Shown here in pieces: positions 35,331-47,700 of a DNA stretch of 64,000 nt (within the stretch, counting starts at the first letter, position 1; the number at the start of each line of letters is the position of its first letter). Below the pieces are notes generated by a model. That model was given only the letters and a program-made list of their open reading frames with translations, was not told where the DNA came from and did no database searches. The DNA is from Lolium rigidum (Eukaryota; Streptophyta; Magnoliopsida; Poales; Poaceae): NCBI RefSeq assembly GCF_022539505.1, contig NW_025900018.1, forward strand, positions 62,001 to 126,000. The letters run 5' to 3'. The position numbers and the translations under genes are program-made.

Positions 35331-35949
35331 GTCAACGCGGCGGCGGGGAATCGTCGCCGCCGCTCGGCGTCCCGGCTTTGTCCCACCAATGGCGCCGGCC
35401 GACGGGCTTTCCCTCGGCTGGAGGTGTCGGACGGGAGCTAGGAGATGTAGCTCATCGTCGCCGGAGGTGTCGGATGGAAGCTTGGATGAATGACGGCGTA
35501 CGTACGGGTCTTATTGAGCGCGGATGAACGGCGGCGCGAAGTCGAAGAGAGCAGCGGTTGCTCTTCCGAGGAGTCGGCGCTCCATTCCGGCGGGGTTGGC
35601 GCGTCGTCGACGCGCTTGCCAATGCGACGGTTCCGCTTCTCGTCAACCGCACCGTCGCTACGTATGTGGCGGTTGAGCGTCCGAGCCGGCCGACGGGTCG
35701 GCCCCGCGCCTCCTCGCCTCTCATTTCGTTGTGTCCGGCGTGCCCGGTGCGTCCCCTGTGGGACGGGGACGGGCTCGGGACGCCGGACACCGTATCAGGG
35801 CGCGCCGGACAAAAAAGGGCTTTGGGGGACGCGGCTGGAACGCTTTTTTTGTCCGGCGCGCCCCAAATCCCTTTGGGGGACGGTTTGGGGGACGCGACTG
35901 GAGATGCTCTTACATCTATTTCCAAGAGCATAAACATTTGAGTGGTCAC

Positions 35950-36621
35950 CTCTTTCGTGAGTGATCGCAGTGAGACCTCTCACAAGAATGTGGCAGTTTA
36001 TCCAAGAGCAATGCACCAAGTTCAACCTAGTCTACATCATGATGAAGAAGCGAAAAATTAGTGGTCTTAGCGTTGCGGACTTGATGGCTCAAGCTATTGG
36101 CCACTTCGAGGTCACCAACAAGATGAAGAGCTTCCACATGGTCTATTGTTGGATGACGGTGACAACTTTTCCTAGGTGGCATGATCTCTATGCGTCCTAT
36201 GATGCCAACGCAAAGCTCATGCAATCCAATACCATCGACGTTGATTGTACCGTCCCAAGTGAGGCAAGTACACCAAAGAGGTCCATGGGACGGAAAAGCT
36301 CCAAAGGCGTAGGCTAAGCGTGATGCCTCCTCGCAAGCGGTTGTGGAGACGATCAAGACATTCCTATACGACAAGGAGGTGTCAAACGAGAAGAGGAACG
36401 AGAGGAAGCGCAGAGAAAAAGAGGAGACCACGAAAAACTACGTCGCCAGATTACACAAGAAGCTCAACGTTGAAGAAATCAACGCCCACAACAGGCGCAA
36501 GGAATTGGAGCTCTCCCTACCCACCGAGGAGGCCAAGCTCATGGCGACCGGCCCATTGACTGACTACATGGATTCAACTCAACGGGCATTGTTGGAGAAG
36601 AAGATGATGATCCTTGATTGA
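35950..36621 (+). pseudogene. PIF/Harbinger ORF1 (Myb/SANT-like) remnant
   Basis: 35961-36317 has the ORF1-type block FIQEQCTKFNLVYI...KISGLSVADLMAQAIGHFEVTNKMKSFHMVYCW...FPRWHDLYASY; after a frameshift near 36310, 36325-36621 continues with RDASSQAVVETIKTFLYDKE and a charged coiled-coil-like end. In PIF/Harbinger transposons ORF1 is the DNA-binding partner of the transposase. The N-terminal Myb helices are missing: the remnant begins just right of the 1114 bp element, which may have split it. Confidence 0.7.
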
Positions 36622-37017
36622 GATGTGTCATTTACTCGACCACACTGTCATTTGTGTCCACATTATTTTGGACTTTGTGTATGCCTACAAGGCCAGTTTT
36701 GAACTACCCTATTGCGCTAAATTTGGATTATTTGCTATTTTTTTTGCTTTTAGTTAAGTTATTTATCCTTTGGAATGTACACTTGAAATTGCCTAATTGT
36801 TCTAGTCCGCGAATCAAATATGGGCCGCCGTTTGCCAGCTAGCAGGCGCAAATGGACATGGGCCTCTTTGGTGTCCGCCGGCATCAAAACGGATAGAATG
36901 GATGTGGTGGCTAAAACAAATACCACATATGGAGCCTACTAGTGTATGATCTAGAAGAAACCTTCTTGGTACCAAACATGGCCATTTTTACAGTTCTGTA
37001 GTGCATACATTTTTTTA

Positions 37018-39103
37018 GAGAATCTCTAACAGAGCCCATAAAAGGCCGAACCGAGAACTTGTAATTCGGTCTCCCAAAAACATGTTTTCTGTTCGGAAAA
37101 GAGCTGGCGCAGGATAGAGCCCATAAGCCAAAACTGTAGTCTCTGTTCCGCGCAGCACCTTCCGAACCTGTAAAATGAGGGTTTTTCACACCATCGACAT
37201 ATGCAACATAAACCAACACATTCAACAATCGATCATAAATAATCAAATAAATAGTCTTAAGCACACAATAGTCATCTAATTATTTACAACAAATGAAAGA
37301 ATGTCTCAACCAAATTAGAACAATAGTTTCCAAACAATAAAACAAATAAAAAAATGTCTCAACAATGCTTCATGTCACACATAAATGAATGAAATGGTAG
37401 GATCATGTTTGCCGACGGCCATGGAGCTTCGACGCATTTTGAGATCATAAACGAGTTGGGCATGAGTATTGGCATCCTCAATCTGCCGATGTGTTTTAAG
37501 GAAAGCTTCAATGCAATCGAGATTCCTTTGGGGTCGCACTCGGGTGCATAAGTTGTCATAGAAACAGGGCAAACTTAACCCACTTTTATCCTCAATGATC
37601 ATGGTGTGAAGAATCACACAACAAGTCATGATGTTGACAAGGTTTTTTGTCTCAAAACCGAGCATGTCCTCGGGCTTGTAAAACACCAAATGCCCTCTCG
37701 ATGTCTTTGCAGGCTGCTTCTTGAGCTTTGGCGAATTTAGCTTCTATGTTATCTTGGGGATCCTTCACAAAAGTGGTCCAGTCCGGATAATTAAATACCA
37801 TCGGCTAGATAGTATCCCATTGCATATTCATTATTCATAACTTTGTAATTGCACGTGGTGCATCTCCGGTTGCTAGCATTGCAAAAAAATAGGATGTATG
37901 TAAAACGTTGATGTCATTGAGTGCCCCTCGCAAACCAAAAATAATGCCAAATCCATAAACCTCATCTTTTCCCACAATACATTCCATGTCATGCCTTGGG
38001 ACAATTTTCCATGTACAATGCATGCAATCAACACTATCAAGCATACTAGACCAACCCCTTTTCTCATTTGCCTCCATCAATCGAAGATATGTTGGACCAA
38101 ACTACTTGATCATCATCCGAGCGAACCTACGATACAGACTTGGTGGTTGTATCTTCACCAATTCAAAGATACTCAGTGGTGTAATCCGCAAGGATGCCAT
38201 ACACAAACACCCTCATGACAACCGATATTTTTTGATTGGCGCTGAAACTCATCTTGCCGGCAGCATTTCTACGTTGCTTGAAGTAATTTGAGTTTGCTTC
38301 GCAAGCCTTGACAACTTCGACGCATGTGATACCTCCTACGGAATAGATGCGGCGGATAGGTAGGTACCTCGGTGAAGTAGTCATCCCATAGTTGCGCATG
38401 GCCGAGGAGGCGATTCCGTTGGATGTAGTTGCGGCCCATCACCGAGCCACGCGTCCGATTTAGCAACTTCGCGCGGTCCTCCAGCTCCTTGATGGCGATG
38501 AGGAGGATGGCGGTCTCGGTGTCGTCGTCCTGGAGCAGATCGTCGAGGTCCGAATCGTCCAAGGAGGATGAATCAGACAGATCAACGTCGGGGAACTCAT
38601 CGGTGGAGGTCATCCTCGATTCGGCGGGCGCGACGGCGGGCGAGCGACGGAGGTGAAGGAGGAGACGCGGGCGGGATGCGGGGCAAGCAACCGGACCTCC
38701 GCGTCGATGGATTCACCCGAGCGAATCGGGAGGCGTGGCGATGCAGAGAAGTGGAAAGAGAGCGAGCGGTTGGACGGGCTGAACCTTTCGCGTGCCCTAG
38801 ATATAGATTCACGTTTGGGAGGCGTGGCGATGCAGAGAAGTGGAAAGAGAGCGAGCGGTTGGACATGCCAAACCTTCCGTGTGCCCGTGCCCCCTAGATA
38901 TAGATTCACGTTTAGTTCAGCCTTTCGATCCGTACAAGTAAGGATTGAGTTTGGTTTTCGGGCTGGGTCTTTGAACTTTTTTTGGGCTAGCCTCGTTTAC
39001 TGCTACTGATGTGCGCCGCGCCCTTTCACGAATTGACTCCGTAAACTTGGCGAACTGAATCCGTAAATTTGCGGTTATTTTACGAACTTTGTTAGAGATG
39101 ATC
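37018..39103. mobile_element. PIF/Harbinger element encoding a transposase
   Basis: The left end gagaatctctaacagagccc matches the inverted right end gatcatctctaacaaagttc, with TTA at 37015-37017 and 39104-39106. The 2086 bp element carries transposase pieces on the minus strand and no ORF1 of its own. It ends about 810 bp before the PHYC start codon. Confidence 0.85.
37375..38613 (-). pseudogene. Harbinger transposase (DDE_Tnp_4 type), frameshifted
   Basis: On the minus strand from 38613: an acidic N-terminal DLSDSSSLDDSDLDDLLQDD, then GRNYIQRNRLLGHAQLWDDYF, then 38399-38163 with YFKQRRNAAGKMSFSANQKISVVMRVFVYG, then 38080-37835 with DSVDCMHCTWK and LNDINVLHTSYFF, and finally DIERAFGVLQ (about 37715-37686) plus 37689-37375 with NIMTCCVILHTMIIEDK. 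The catalytic D (VDCMH), D (NDINV) and E (DIERAF) are all recognisable. Frame changes between pieces and a missing middle segment make it inactive. Confidence 0.8.
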
Positions 39104-39106
39104 TTA

Positions 39107-39915
39107 TTAAGGAGGAGGATGATGATTTGTTTGGTTAGTTAGAAAAGAAGTGAGACAAAAAAAACTTCGAAATCCAATCCGGTGGTAGGTGCTGCTGGCG
39201 AGGAGTACGATAGATCGCAACGGGCGTCATGGCTCCGACAAGCTAACCAATTTTCAATTATTCTGATCAAGTGGCACCATTGCACTATGGGTTCATCTTA
39301 TGCTACCGGTTTACTAGGAGTAGCGGCAGTACAAGTACAACTGCTATAGATGGTCATGGAAAGGACTCGTCAACTCGTGTGGGGAAGACGAGCGCGGTGA
39401 CGTTGTACGGCTTTCCTGTTTCCTCTCTCGGTTTCCCGACGCCTTCGCTTTGCATCCCGCCGCCGCCCACCGCCCGCGCGTCTCCTCTTCCCCGCGCCCG
39501 GTATTCCGATCCCCTTCCCCCCAATCGATTAGCTCCACGCCGGGCAGAGGCAGGGCGGCGCCGCCGCGCCGGTGGGCTGGTTAATTGCGCATCGCTGTTG
39601 CTCTTCTACCGTTTGGAGCAGGGAAGAGTGGGGGGATATTATCGCTGCGGCTGCCCCACCCGGCACTGCCCTCCTCCTGTTCGCTCCTCACTGTGCTTAT
39701 CCACGGCGGAATCCAATCCCCATCCCCTCCCGAAAAGTCTCTGCTTTTCGCCTATTCCCCCCAGCCCAGCCCTGCCTGCGGCGGCCATGATTCCCGCCGA
39801 TTCCACCGCCCATTTGCTCCTCCGCCTCGCCGAATCCCGCTCGCCGCTGCTGGCTGTCGCTCGGTAGGGGGGAGGAGGGCCGAGGAACCTAGCTAGAGAG
39901 GGGCCAGTGGTACAG
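39107..39915 (+). promoter_or_regulatory. PHYC upstream region and 5' leader
   Basis: About 810 bp between the Harbinger element and the PHYC start. The 3' part (39420-39915) is C-rich, as in grass 5' leaders. I saw no convincing TATA box. It contains a short upstream ORF. Confidence 0.5.
39787..39867 (+). other. upstream ORF in the PHYC leader (26 codons)
   Basis: ATG at 39787 in good context (gcggccatga) opens a 26-residue frame ending TAG 39865-39867, 48 nt before the PHYC ATG. If this part is in the mature leader, the uORF could lower PHYC translation. The transcription start is not known from the sequence. Confidence 0.45.
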
Positions 39916-42900
39916 ATGTCGTCGTCGCGGTCGAACAACCGGGCGGCGTCGAGCTCGGCGCGGTCCAAGCACAGCGAGCGGGTGGTGGCGCAGACCCCCG
40001 TGGACGCGCGGCTGCACGCCGAGTTCGAGGGCTCGCACCGCCACTTCGACTACTCCTCCTCCGTCAACCGCTCGGGCGGCAGCACCAGCACCGTTGCCGT
40101 CTCCGCCTACCTCCAGACCATGCAGCGTGGCCGCTACATCCAGCCCTTCGGCTGCCTGCTCGCCATCCACCCGGACACCTTCTCCCTGCTCGCCTACAGC
40201 GACAACGCCGCCGAGATGCTCGACCTCACGCCGCACGCCGTGCCCACCATCGACCAGCGCGACGCGCTCGCCCTCGGCGCCGACGCGCGCGCGCTCTTCC
40301 GCTCCCAGAGCGCCGTCGCGCTGCACAAGGCCGCCGTCTTCGGGGAGGTCAACCTGCTCAACCCCATCCTCGTCCACGCCAGGACCTCGGGAAAGCCCTT
40401 CTACGCCATCCTGCACCGCATCGACGTCGGCCTCGTCATCGACCTCGAGCCCGTCAACCCCGCCGACGTACCCGTCACCGCCGCCGGCGCGCTCAAGTCT
40501 TACAAGCTCGCAGCCAAGGCCATCTCCAGGCTGCAGTCCCTGCCCAGCGGCAACCTCTCCCTGCTCTGCGACGTGCTCGTCCGCGAGGTCAGCGAGCTCA
40601 CTGGCTATGACAGGGTCATGGCCTACAAGTTCCACGAGGATGAGCATGGCGAGGTCATTGCCGAGTGCAGGAGGTCTGATCTGGAGCCGTATCTTGGCCT
40701 CCACTACCCGGCAACCGACATCCCGCAAGCATCAAGATTTCTGTTTATGAAGAACAAGGTCCGGATGATATGTGATTGTGCTGCTACTCCCGTGAAGCTC
40801 ATTCAGGATGACAACCTACCGCAGCCTATCAGCCTCTGTGGCTCCAGCATGAGGGCACCCCATGGCTGCCATGCCCAGTACATGGCCAACATGGGCTCCA
40901 TCGCCTCCTTGGTGATGTCCATCACTATAAACGAGGATGAGGAGGAAGACACCGGAAATGACCAGCAGCAGCCCAAGGGCAGGAAGCTGTGGGGGCTGGT
41001 GGTTTGCCACCACACCAGCCCGAGGTTCGTCCCTTTCCCGCTCAGGTATGCTTGCGAATTCCTCTTGCAAGTATTCGCCATACAGCTCAACAAGGAGGTG
41101 GAGCTTGCTTCCCAGGCAAAGGAGAGGCACATCCTCCGCACGCAGACCCTTCTCTGCGATATGCTCCTCCGGGATGCTCCTGTTGGGATATTCAACCAGT
41201 CGCCCAATGTAATGGATCTAGTCAAGTGCGACGGCGCAGCATTGTGTTACCAAAACCAGCTTCTGGTGCTGGGATCGACGCCCTCCGAAGGAGAGATAAA
41301 GAATATCGTCGCGTGGCTGCAGGAGTACCATGATGGCTCGACTGGACTAAGTACTGACAGCTTAGTGGAAGCGGGATATCCTGGCGCGGCCGCACTTCGT
41401 GAGGTTGTGTGTGGCATGGCAGCTATAAAGATTTCGTCAAAAGGTTTTATCCTCTGGTTCCGATCGCACACGGCAAAAGAGATCAAGTGGGGTGGAGCTA
41501 AGCATGAACCAGGTGATGCAGATGACAATGGCAGGAAGATGCATCCACGCTCTTCGTTCAGGGCTTTCTTGGAGGTAGTTAAATGGAGGAGTGTTCCTTG
41601 GGAGGATGTTGAGATGGACGCAATCCATTCCCTCCAGCTAATTTTGCGTGGCTCCCTGCAAGACGAAGATGCCAACGACAACAATGTAAGGACCATCGTT
41701 GAAGCTCCATCTGATGATATGAAGAAGATACAGGGGCTACTTGAACTGAGAGTTGTGACAAATGAGATGGTCCGCCTAATCGAGACAGCAACTGCTCCTA
41801 TTTTGGCCGTCGACATTGCTGGTAACATAAATGGATGGAATAATAAAGTCGCGGAAATTACTGGATTGCCTACCATGGAAGCCATAGGGATGGCTCTGGT
41901 AAATGTTGTTGAGGGTGATTTTGTTGAAGTGGTTAAACAGATCTTGAACTCAGCTCTACAAGGTTGTCGCTATGTCTTGAATTTATCTTTTTATGCTTTC
42001 GAGATTAGTTATAACTTGTCCATTATTTTTTGTTACACGTTTGTGTCTCATTTCTCCTTTTGTATTTCAGGAACCGAAGAGCAAAATGTAGAAATCAAGC
42101 TTAAAACATTCCATCACCAGGAAAGTAGGGGCCCTGTAGTCTTGATGGTTAACGCCTGTTGCAGTCGTGACCTTTCAGAGAAAGTTGTTGGGGTTTGTTT
42201 CGTAGCACAAGATTTGACAGGGCACAGGATGATTATGGATAAGTATACTCGGATACAAGGCGACTATGTTGCAATAGTAAAGAACCCCAATGAGCTCATA
42301 CCCCCTATATTTATGATCAACGATCTTGGTTCTTGCTTAGAGTGGAATGAAGCTATGCAAAAGATTACTGGTATAAAGAGGGAAGATGCAATAGATAAGT
42401 TGCTGATCGGGGAGGTTTTCACCCTTCATGAGTATGGATGTAAGGTAAAGGATCATGCTACTCTAACCAAACTTAGCATACTGATGAACACAGTGATCTC
42501 TGGTCAAGATCCCGAGAAGCTTGCTTTTGGTTTCTTCAACAAAGATGGCAAGTACATGGAATCACTGCTTACAGCAAGCAAGAGGACAGATGCTGGGGGG
42601 AAGATCACCGGTGCTCTTTGCTTCTTGCATGTGGCCAGCCCAGAGCTTCAGCATGCTCTTCAGGTGCAGATAATGTCTGAACAAGCTGCTACACATAGCT
42701 TTAAGGAATTGACATATATTCGTCAAGAGTTAAAGAACCCACTCAATGGAATGCAATTTACCCGTAATTTGTTGGAACCGTCTGACTTGACAGAGGAGCA
42801 GAGGCAACTTTTTGCATCAAATGTCCTCTGTCAGGAACAGTTGAAAAAGATTTTGCATGACAATGATCTGGAAGGCATTGAACAGTGGTAAGTGCTATTT

Positions 42901-44186
42901 TCCACCATCACCTATAGGCTTACCGATATTAATTCCTATACTTGAAATTATGTTGTTCTTCAGTTATTCTTGAAATTATGTTGTTACTAACCCTGTTAAA
43001 TTGAGTCTCTGCTGAACTCAAATTACTAACATCTTGTGTTTTTCCACCTTAACTGTATTTGGTCTACTGAGTACACATGCTATGCACTACTGGTTACGAA
43101 TTCTGGGAAATGAAAATATCCCTCATTATGGCACTGCTAATAGTGCTAGAAAATCTACATGCACAACTGCATAACATGCATGTTCCATTCAACTTCTACA
43201 TGCATACAAAAGTTCCATAGATGAAATATTGACTAACAAATCCTTGGTGTTACAGCTACATGGAGATGAACACGGTAGAATTTAACCTCGAGGAAGCTCT
43301 GAATACGGTCCTAATGCAAGGCATGTCTCTGAGCAAGGAAAAGCAAATTTCTCTTGACCGTGATTGGCCTGTAGAAGTATCATCTATGTATCTCTATGGG
43401 GATAACTTAAGGCTTCAGCAAGTCCTGGCAGACTACTTGGCATGCACACTTCAGTTTACACAACCGTCAGAAGGGCCAATTGTACTCCAGGTCATTCCCA
43501 GGAAGGAAAGTATTGGGTCTGGCATGCAGATTGCTCATCTAGAGTTCAGGTAACACCGTTCCTCTCTCTCCTCTCCACGCCCAAGAAAAGAAACCATATC
43601 ACCGCTTTGGGTCTTGTAGTTATTGTTATTGAATTGAGAGTACGCCTTCACTAGTAATTGAACTACATAGATATTAGAAGGCAATCAGGCATGGCGGATG
43701 GATGATGATCAGAGAATCATGAGACCCTCATTAAAATGTAAAACATTATATTTTGGAGATGACTATGAAATCAGGGCCATCCCAGCCACTCGCATAAAAG
43801 AGAGTAGATAGTTAGATGATGTAGACTGCCTGATGAGTATTTCGGGATTCAGTTTAACTTAGCTGTAAGCCTGTAAAGTGGTTTGTTGGGTAGGCCAGAC
43901 CTCCTTGCAAATAACAGCTGTTCAACTCATGGATCCATGCAGGCTTGTCCATCCAGCGCCAGGCGTACCAGAGCAGCTGATTCAAGAGATGTTCCGCCAC
44001 GGCCCAGGGGTATCCCGAGAAGGCCTCGGCCTGCACATCAGCCAGAAGCTCGTGAAGACGATGAGCGGCACGGTACAGTACCTCCGAGAAGCAGAGACCT
44101 CGTCGTTCATCGTTCTAGTGGAGTTCCCGGTGGCGCAGCTCAATAGCAAGCGGCCCAGGCCTTCGACGAGTAAGAGTAACTTCTGA
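39916..44186 (+). CDS. PHYC: phytochrome C
   Basis: Red/far-red photoreceptor that acts in flowering-time control in grasses. Coding exons: 39916-41962, 42071-42887, 43256-43549, 43943-44186 (3402 nt, 1133 aa, all GT-AG, frame intact). The start is ATG 39916, giving MSSSRSNNRAASSS. Domains: N-terminal PAS (about 70-190), GAF (about 220-410) with chromophore-attaching Cys318 in APHGCHAQYM, PHY (about 420-600), two PAS repeats (about 615-870), and a histidine-kinase-related region (about 890-1130). The kinase H-box position reads RQELKNPLNG, with Gln where histidine kinases have His, as expected for plant phytochromes. The acidic NEDEEEDTGND insert is PHYC-like. A polyadenylation signal AATAAA lies at 44378-44383. 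SPO11-1 follows on the same strand 570 bp downstream. Confidence 0.97.
41963..42070 (+). other. PHYC: PHYC intron 1, in frame and stop-free
   Basis: GT (gttgtc) to AG (atttcag), 108 nt, a multiple of three with no stop in the PHYC frame. Retention would add 36 hydrophobic-rich residues near residue 683 in the first C-terminal PAS. The exon joint CAA-G/GA-ACC restores the conserved phytochrome sequence, so splicing is the normal state. Confidence 0.9.
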
Positions 44187-44377
44187 ATCCTGATGATGTC
44201 ATCGTCCCCCGTCAGAGATGCTGTAAACTAGGGCCATTGATGGGAGAGCTTAGCTGATGTATCATGTGTAGTTGGGAACTTGGACAGCTCACACGTTGAT
44301 GTTTGGGGAGCTGTGGCTTTAGCTTAGCTTTTAGGTTTTAGTGTAATTTAACACGGCAACTCTATGAGTGAATGGTG

Positions 44378-44383
44378 AATAAA
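44378..44383 (+). terminator. PHYC polyadenylation signal
   Basis: AATAAA about 190 bp after the PHYC stop codon, followed by T/G-rich sequence. Confidence 0.5.
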
Positions 44384-44758
44384 ATCTGCACTTGTGTTTT
44401 CGATCAGTCTCAGGTGGTTTGCAAATTCAGAAGTTGGAGGCTCTGAGATTCTTGCTTTTCTCTTTTTCAGATACTTTTTTTTTATATTATTACTGCAGAG
44501 TGCTACAGAAGCGTCCTTGTTCATTTATATTTCCACGGAGAGCAGTTTTCATGTTTCTGCGAAAAAAATGAACTGATTGTGCTAGTACCGAATTCAAATT
44601 CAAATGAAATTTATGCGTTTTAAACAGGCCTTTTAGCAGTAGCACAGAGCTTTCGCAAGGCCCGTATTCCAGCGGCGTTAGACTAGCCGTTGCTGGCCCA
44701 GTTGTGACCGCACTTTCAGAGCAGCGCTCACCTGCTCTCCCATACCTAGCGATCGATC

Positions 44759-47700
44759 ATGGCGGGGAGGGAGAAGAGGAGGCGCGCGACGGCGCTCGAC
44801 GACGACGAGCGGCGGGGGCGGCGGAGGCAGGAGGAGGCGGCCTTCCTCCTCCATAAGATCAAAGGTGCAGATCCCCTTTCCTCACCTCGATCGCTTGTAA
44901 ACCCTCGAAATCCCCTTCGAACGGTCTGCAACCGGAGTTAACACGAGCTGCGCCGCCGCGCGCGCGGGTTGTCGGAGCAGAGCTGGTGGGCTGGGTAGTC
45001 GCGGAGGTCGCTGCTGGCAGATCCCCTTCCGTGGCGCTCCACCGCTACCAGAATTACTGCGCCTCCGCCTCCGTCTCCACCTCCGCCGCCGCGTCCCCGT
45101 CCACATGGTTTGGCCCCCTCCCTCCCTCTTCTCGCCTTCGCGTCTCCGCCAATCAAGTCTACCAGATTCTTACCACTGCGCACGCGTTTGCGGTGCCCGG
45201 GCAGTGCCTGCAGCTACGACGCCCCCGTCGGCACGGAGGTCCTCTCCCTCCTCCGCAAGGAATTCCACGCCTCCCGCCTCAGTACGGATCTGTGTACCCA
45301 ACATCCACGAATTTTACCAACGATTCTGCGCGTGATCATGTTGATCAGTTCGGTATGCATCGTTGTTGCGCAGATGTGCTTCTCAGGGTTCTGCTCGTGG
45401 TGCAGCAACTCCTGCAGGAGAACAAGCACTGCTCCAAGAGGGACATCTACTACATGTACCCCTCCATTTTCGTAGGTCAGTGCTTGTCTGCAGTTGACAT
45501 GTCTGATCAAACCTATGACTAGTGTGAGTTTCAGGCGTCCTGTTTTGCTATGTGCCTGACAATTAGAAGTCTCACTGCAGAACAAGCGGTTGTCGATCGT
45601 GCGATCAATGATATCTGCATACTCTTCAAATGCAGCCGGCATAACCTCAATGTGGTATGTGCTATTGAGTATCTGTCGTTTTCCTGAAGCTTCAATTGGA
45701 TACTTAGAAGTCATTTGTGCATTGGAGAATAAGCTTCTGGCTGTTCTTTCATTGTAGTGTACAATATTGTACCATTCGTTTTCTCAATGATGTTGGCTGT
45801 ATTTATTTCATATCCTTCACTTATCCCTTCAGTAACTTTCTGCAATTTGTGCTCACTTGGCTGCTTGCAGGTTCCTGTGGCAAAAGGGTACGGATTTTCT
45901 CGGGGTTGTGAGTGTTTGACAATATGTTTAATCCATTCCATCTTGTTCCATGTTGTTACTTAACTAATCAGCATTTTGGTGTAGCACTTGTCCTCCTTTA
46001 CTTAAAACATGAACTGGGTGTAACTGTAAAACTAGTGGGATGCTGCTCTTTTAGCAGACTTAGCGTATCACGATTGCCAATGTTCATATACCGGTCTTAG
46101 TTATTTCTGGAACTTTCCTGTTGTGCATCAGTTTGGTGATGGGCTGGATAAGATTTGTGGAGGGCAAAAAGAAAGTCTATTGTATAACAAACGTCAATGC
46201 TGTAAGCTTCTACTACTCTATCTTACAAGCTCAAAATATTTGTTTTAAGTATGCATTGATTTATTAGCTTTCCTCTTCTCTAAATGCAGGCTTTCTCCAT
46301 TCCAGTTAGCATCGAAGCAATCAAAGGTTGTTCAACAATTTGAAAACCCATTACATAATCTTTGCCATTCACAGTTATTTTTTTCAATTTCAGTCTGTCC
46401 TTAGGAAATTCAGTTTTATAAATTCAGAAGTACATAACTAGCTTAAATCTCTTACCAAGTTACTGTTCGGTTCGAAGTTAGAATAAAGTTAGTTATTGAT
46501 GTATTAGAAAGCTGGAATTTGACAAGCCTGCAAATTTTGGACGCCAAGTGAAAGAGTAATTCATCTTTAATTTTGTCTTGGACAAATATGGAGATGATTG
46601 TTAAGCCAAATTTTTTAGAATGAAATAAAATTAACCTTTCATACATTTTCTCTTGCAGATATAGTTAGTGTTGCTCACTACATTCTTGTTGTTGAGAAGG
46701 AGACAGGTATGAGATTAAAACATACCCTATGTGTACGTGCTATTTCTGTTCTTGCAGTCTTCCTACAGTTTGCTTCTATATATATACCGTTTGCAGTGTT
46801 CCAGCGTTTGGCCAATGACAAGTTCTGTGAAAGGAATCGTTGCATTGTTATTACAGTAACTCCTGATCCTGCATCTAGTGTTATAGTGACATAATTTCTC
46901 GCACGGCTTTATATTGTTTGATGGTATTGTTCTGTCTGCCCAGGGAAGAGGATACCCAGATATTCCAACAAGAAGGCATGTGCTCTTTCATATCTTTTTT
47001 TTTTGTCTTGTATATAATTACTGAATTGCGGTTTGAAATGTATGTCCTTTTTACTGCTGCAGATTTTTGCGCTACCTTGTTGAACAGCTGCGCTTACCTG
47101 CTTATTGCTTAGTGGATGCAGATCCTTATGGTTTTGATATTCTGGCCACTTATAAATTTGGTTCCATGGTAGGGCCAAATAAATGTCTAATATCTACTTA
47201 TTTTTTGTTGTTAATTAGTTATCTGTTTTAACAGTTTTTCTAATTAGAACCACATTCAGTAACTTCATGGATATGGTCATGCTAGTGTCTTAGTGTTAAA
47301 GAAGTTGCCCTGGCCGTTATGCAAATATTCATATTGTTGAAGTTCTGACAGGGAAAGGCTGTTTAAATCAATCAGTGCAATTTCATTGATTTTTTTGACC
47401 AAAAGAAATGTCTATTTAGTTCTTCTTTTTGTCAAAATTGACCTCTATATCTACCCCTTCCTGAGACACAATTGTGGTATGTTTCTGGTGTTAACTGATC
47501 AACTCTCGCTTCTCCCATGTACAATTCTCATTCTACTTAAGCAATTGGCATATGATGCAAACATTCTGCGTGTGCCTGAGATACGATGGCTCGGGGTCTT
47601 CACGTCTGACTTTGAGGAATATTGCCTTCCAGACTGCTGTCTACTTCATTTGTCATCTGAAGGTGACTAAATTGAAGGGATATAAATTTCACTTCTAGAA

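Larger units (their letters stand above)
34796..35909. mobile_element. PIF/Harbinger element, TTA duplication, 1114 bp
   Basis: Ends gagcatctccagccgcgtcc and its near-exact inverse (one mismatch in the first 28 bases) are flanked by TTA at 34793-34795 and 35910-35912. No transposase. The minus strand has a frame ending at 35046 whose product is acidic/Glu-rich, then a (Lys-Ala) repeat, then KRHRDDDDEAGPSAKKKK. Confidence 0.9.

Noticed and set aside
39271..39867. 198-aa ORF upstream of PHYC
   Set aside because: Lies in the C-rich leader and promoter, with Pro/Ser/Arg-rich low complexity; only the short uORF was kept.
39889..40728. 279-aa ORF antisense to PHYC exon 1
   Set aside because: Shadow of the GC-rich third codon positions of PHYC; Val/Gly/Glu-rich with no motif.
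41247..41885. 212-aa ORF antisense to PHYC exon 1
   Set aside because: Shadow frame opposite conserved phytochrome coding sequence.
42071..42891. Reading PHYC exon 1, intron 1 and exon 2 as one exon
   Set aside because: Splicing at 41963-42070 restores conserved sequence and the intron part is hydrophobic and unlike any phytochrome; kept only as a possible retained form.
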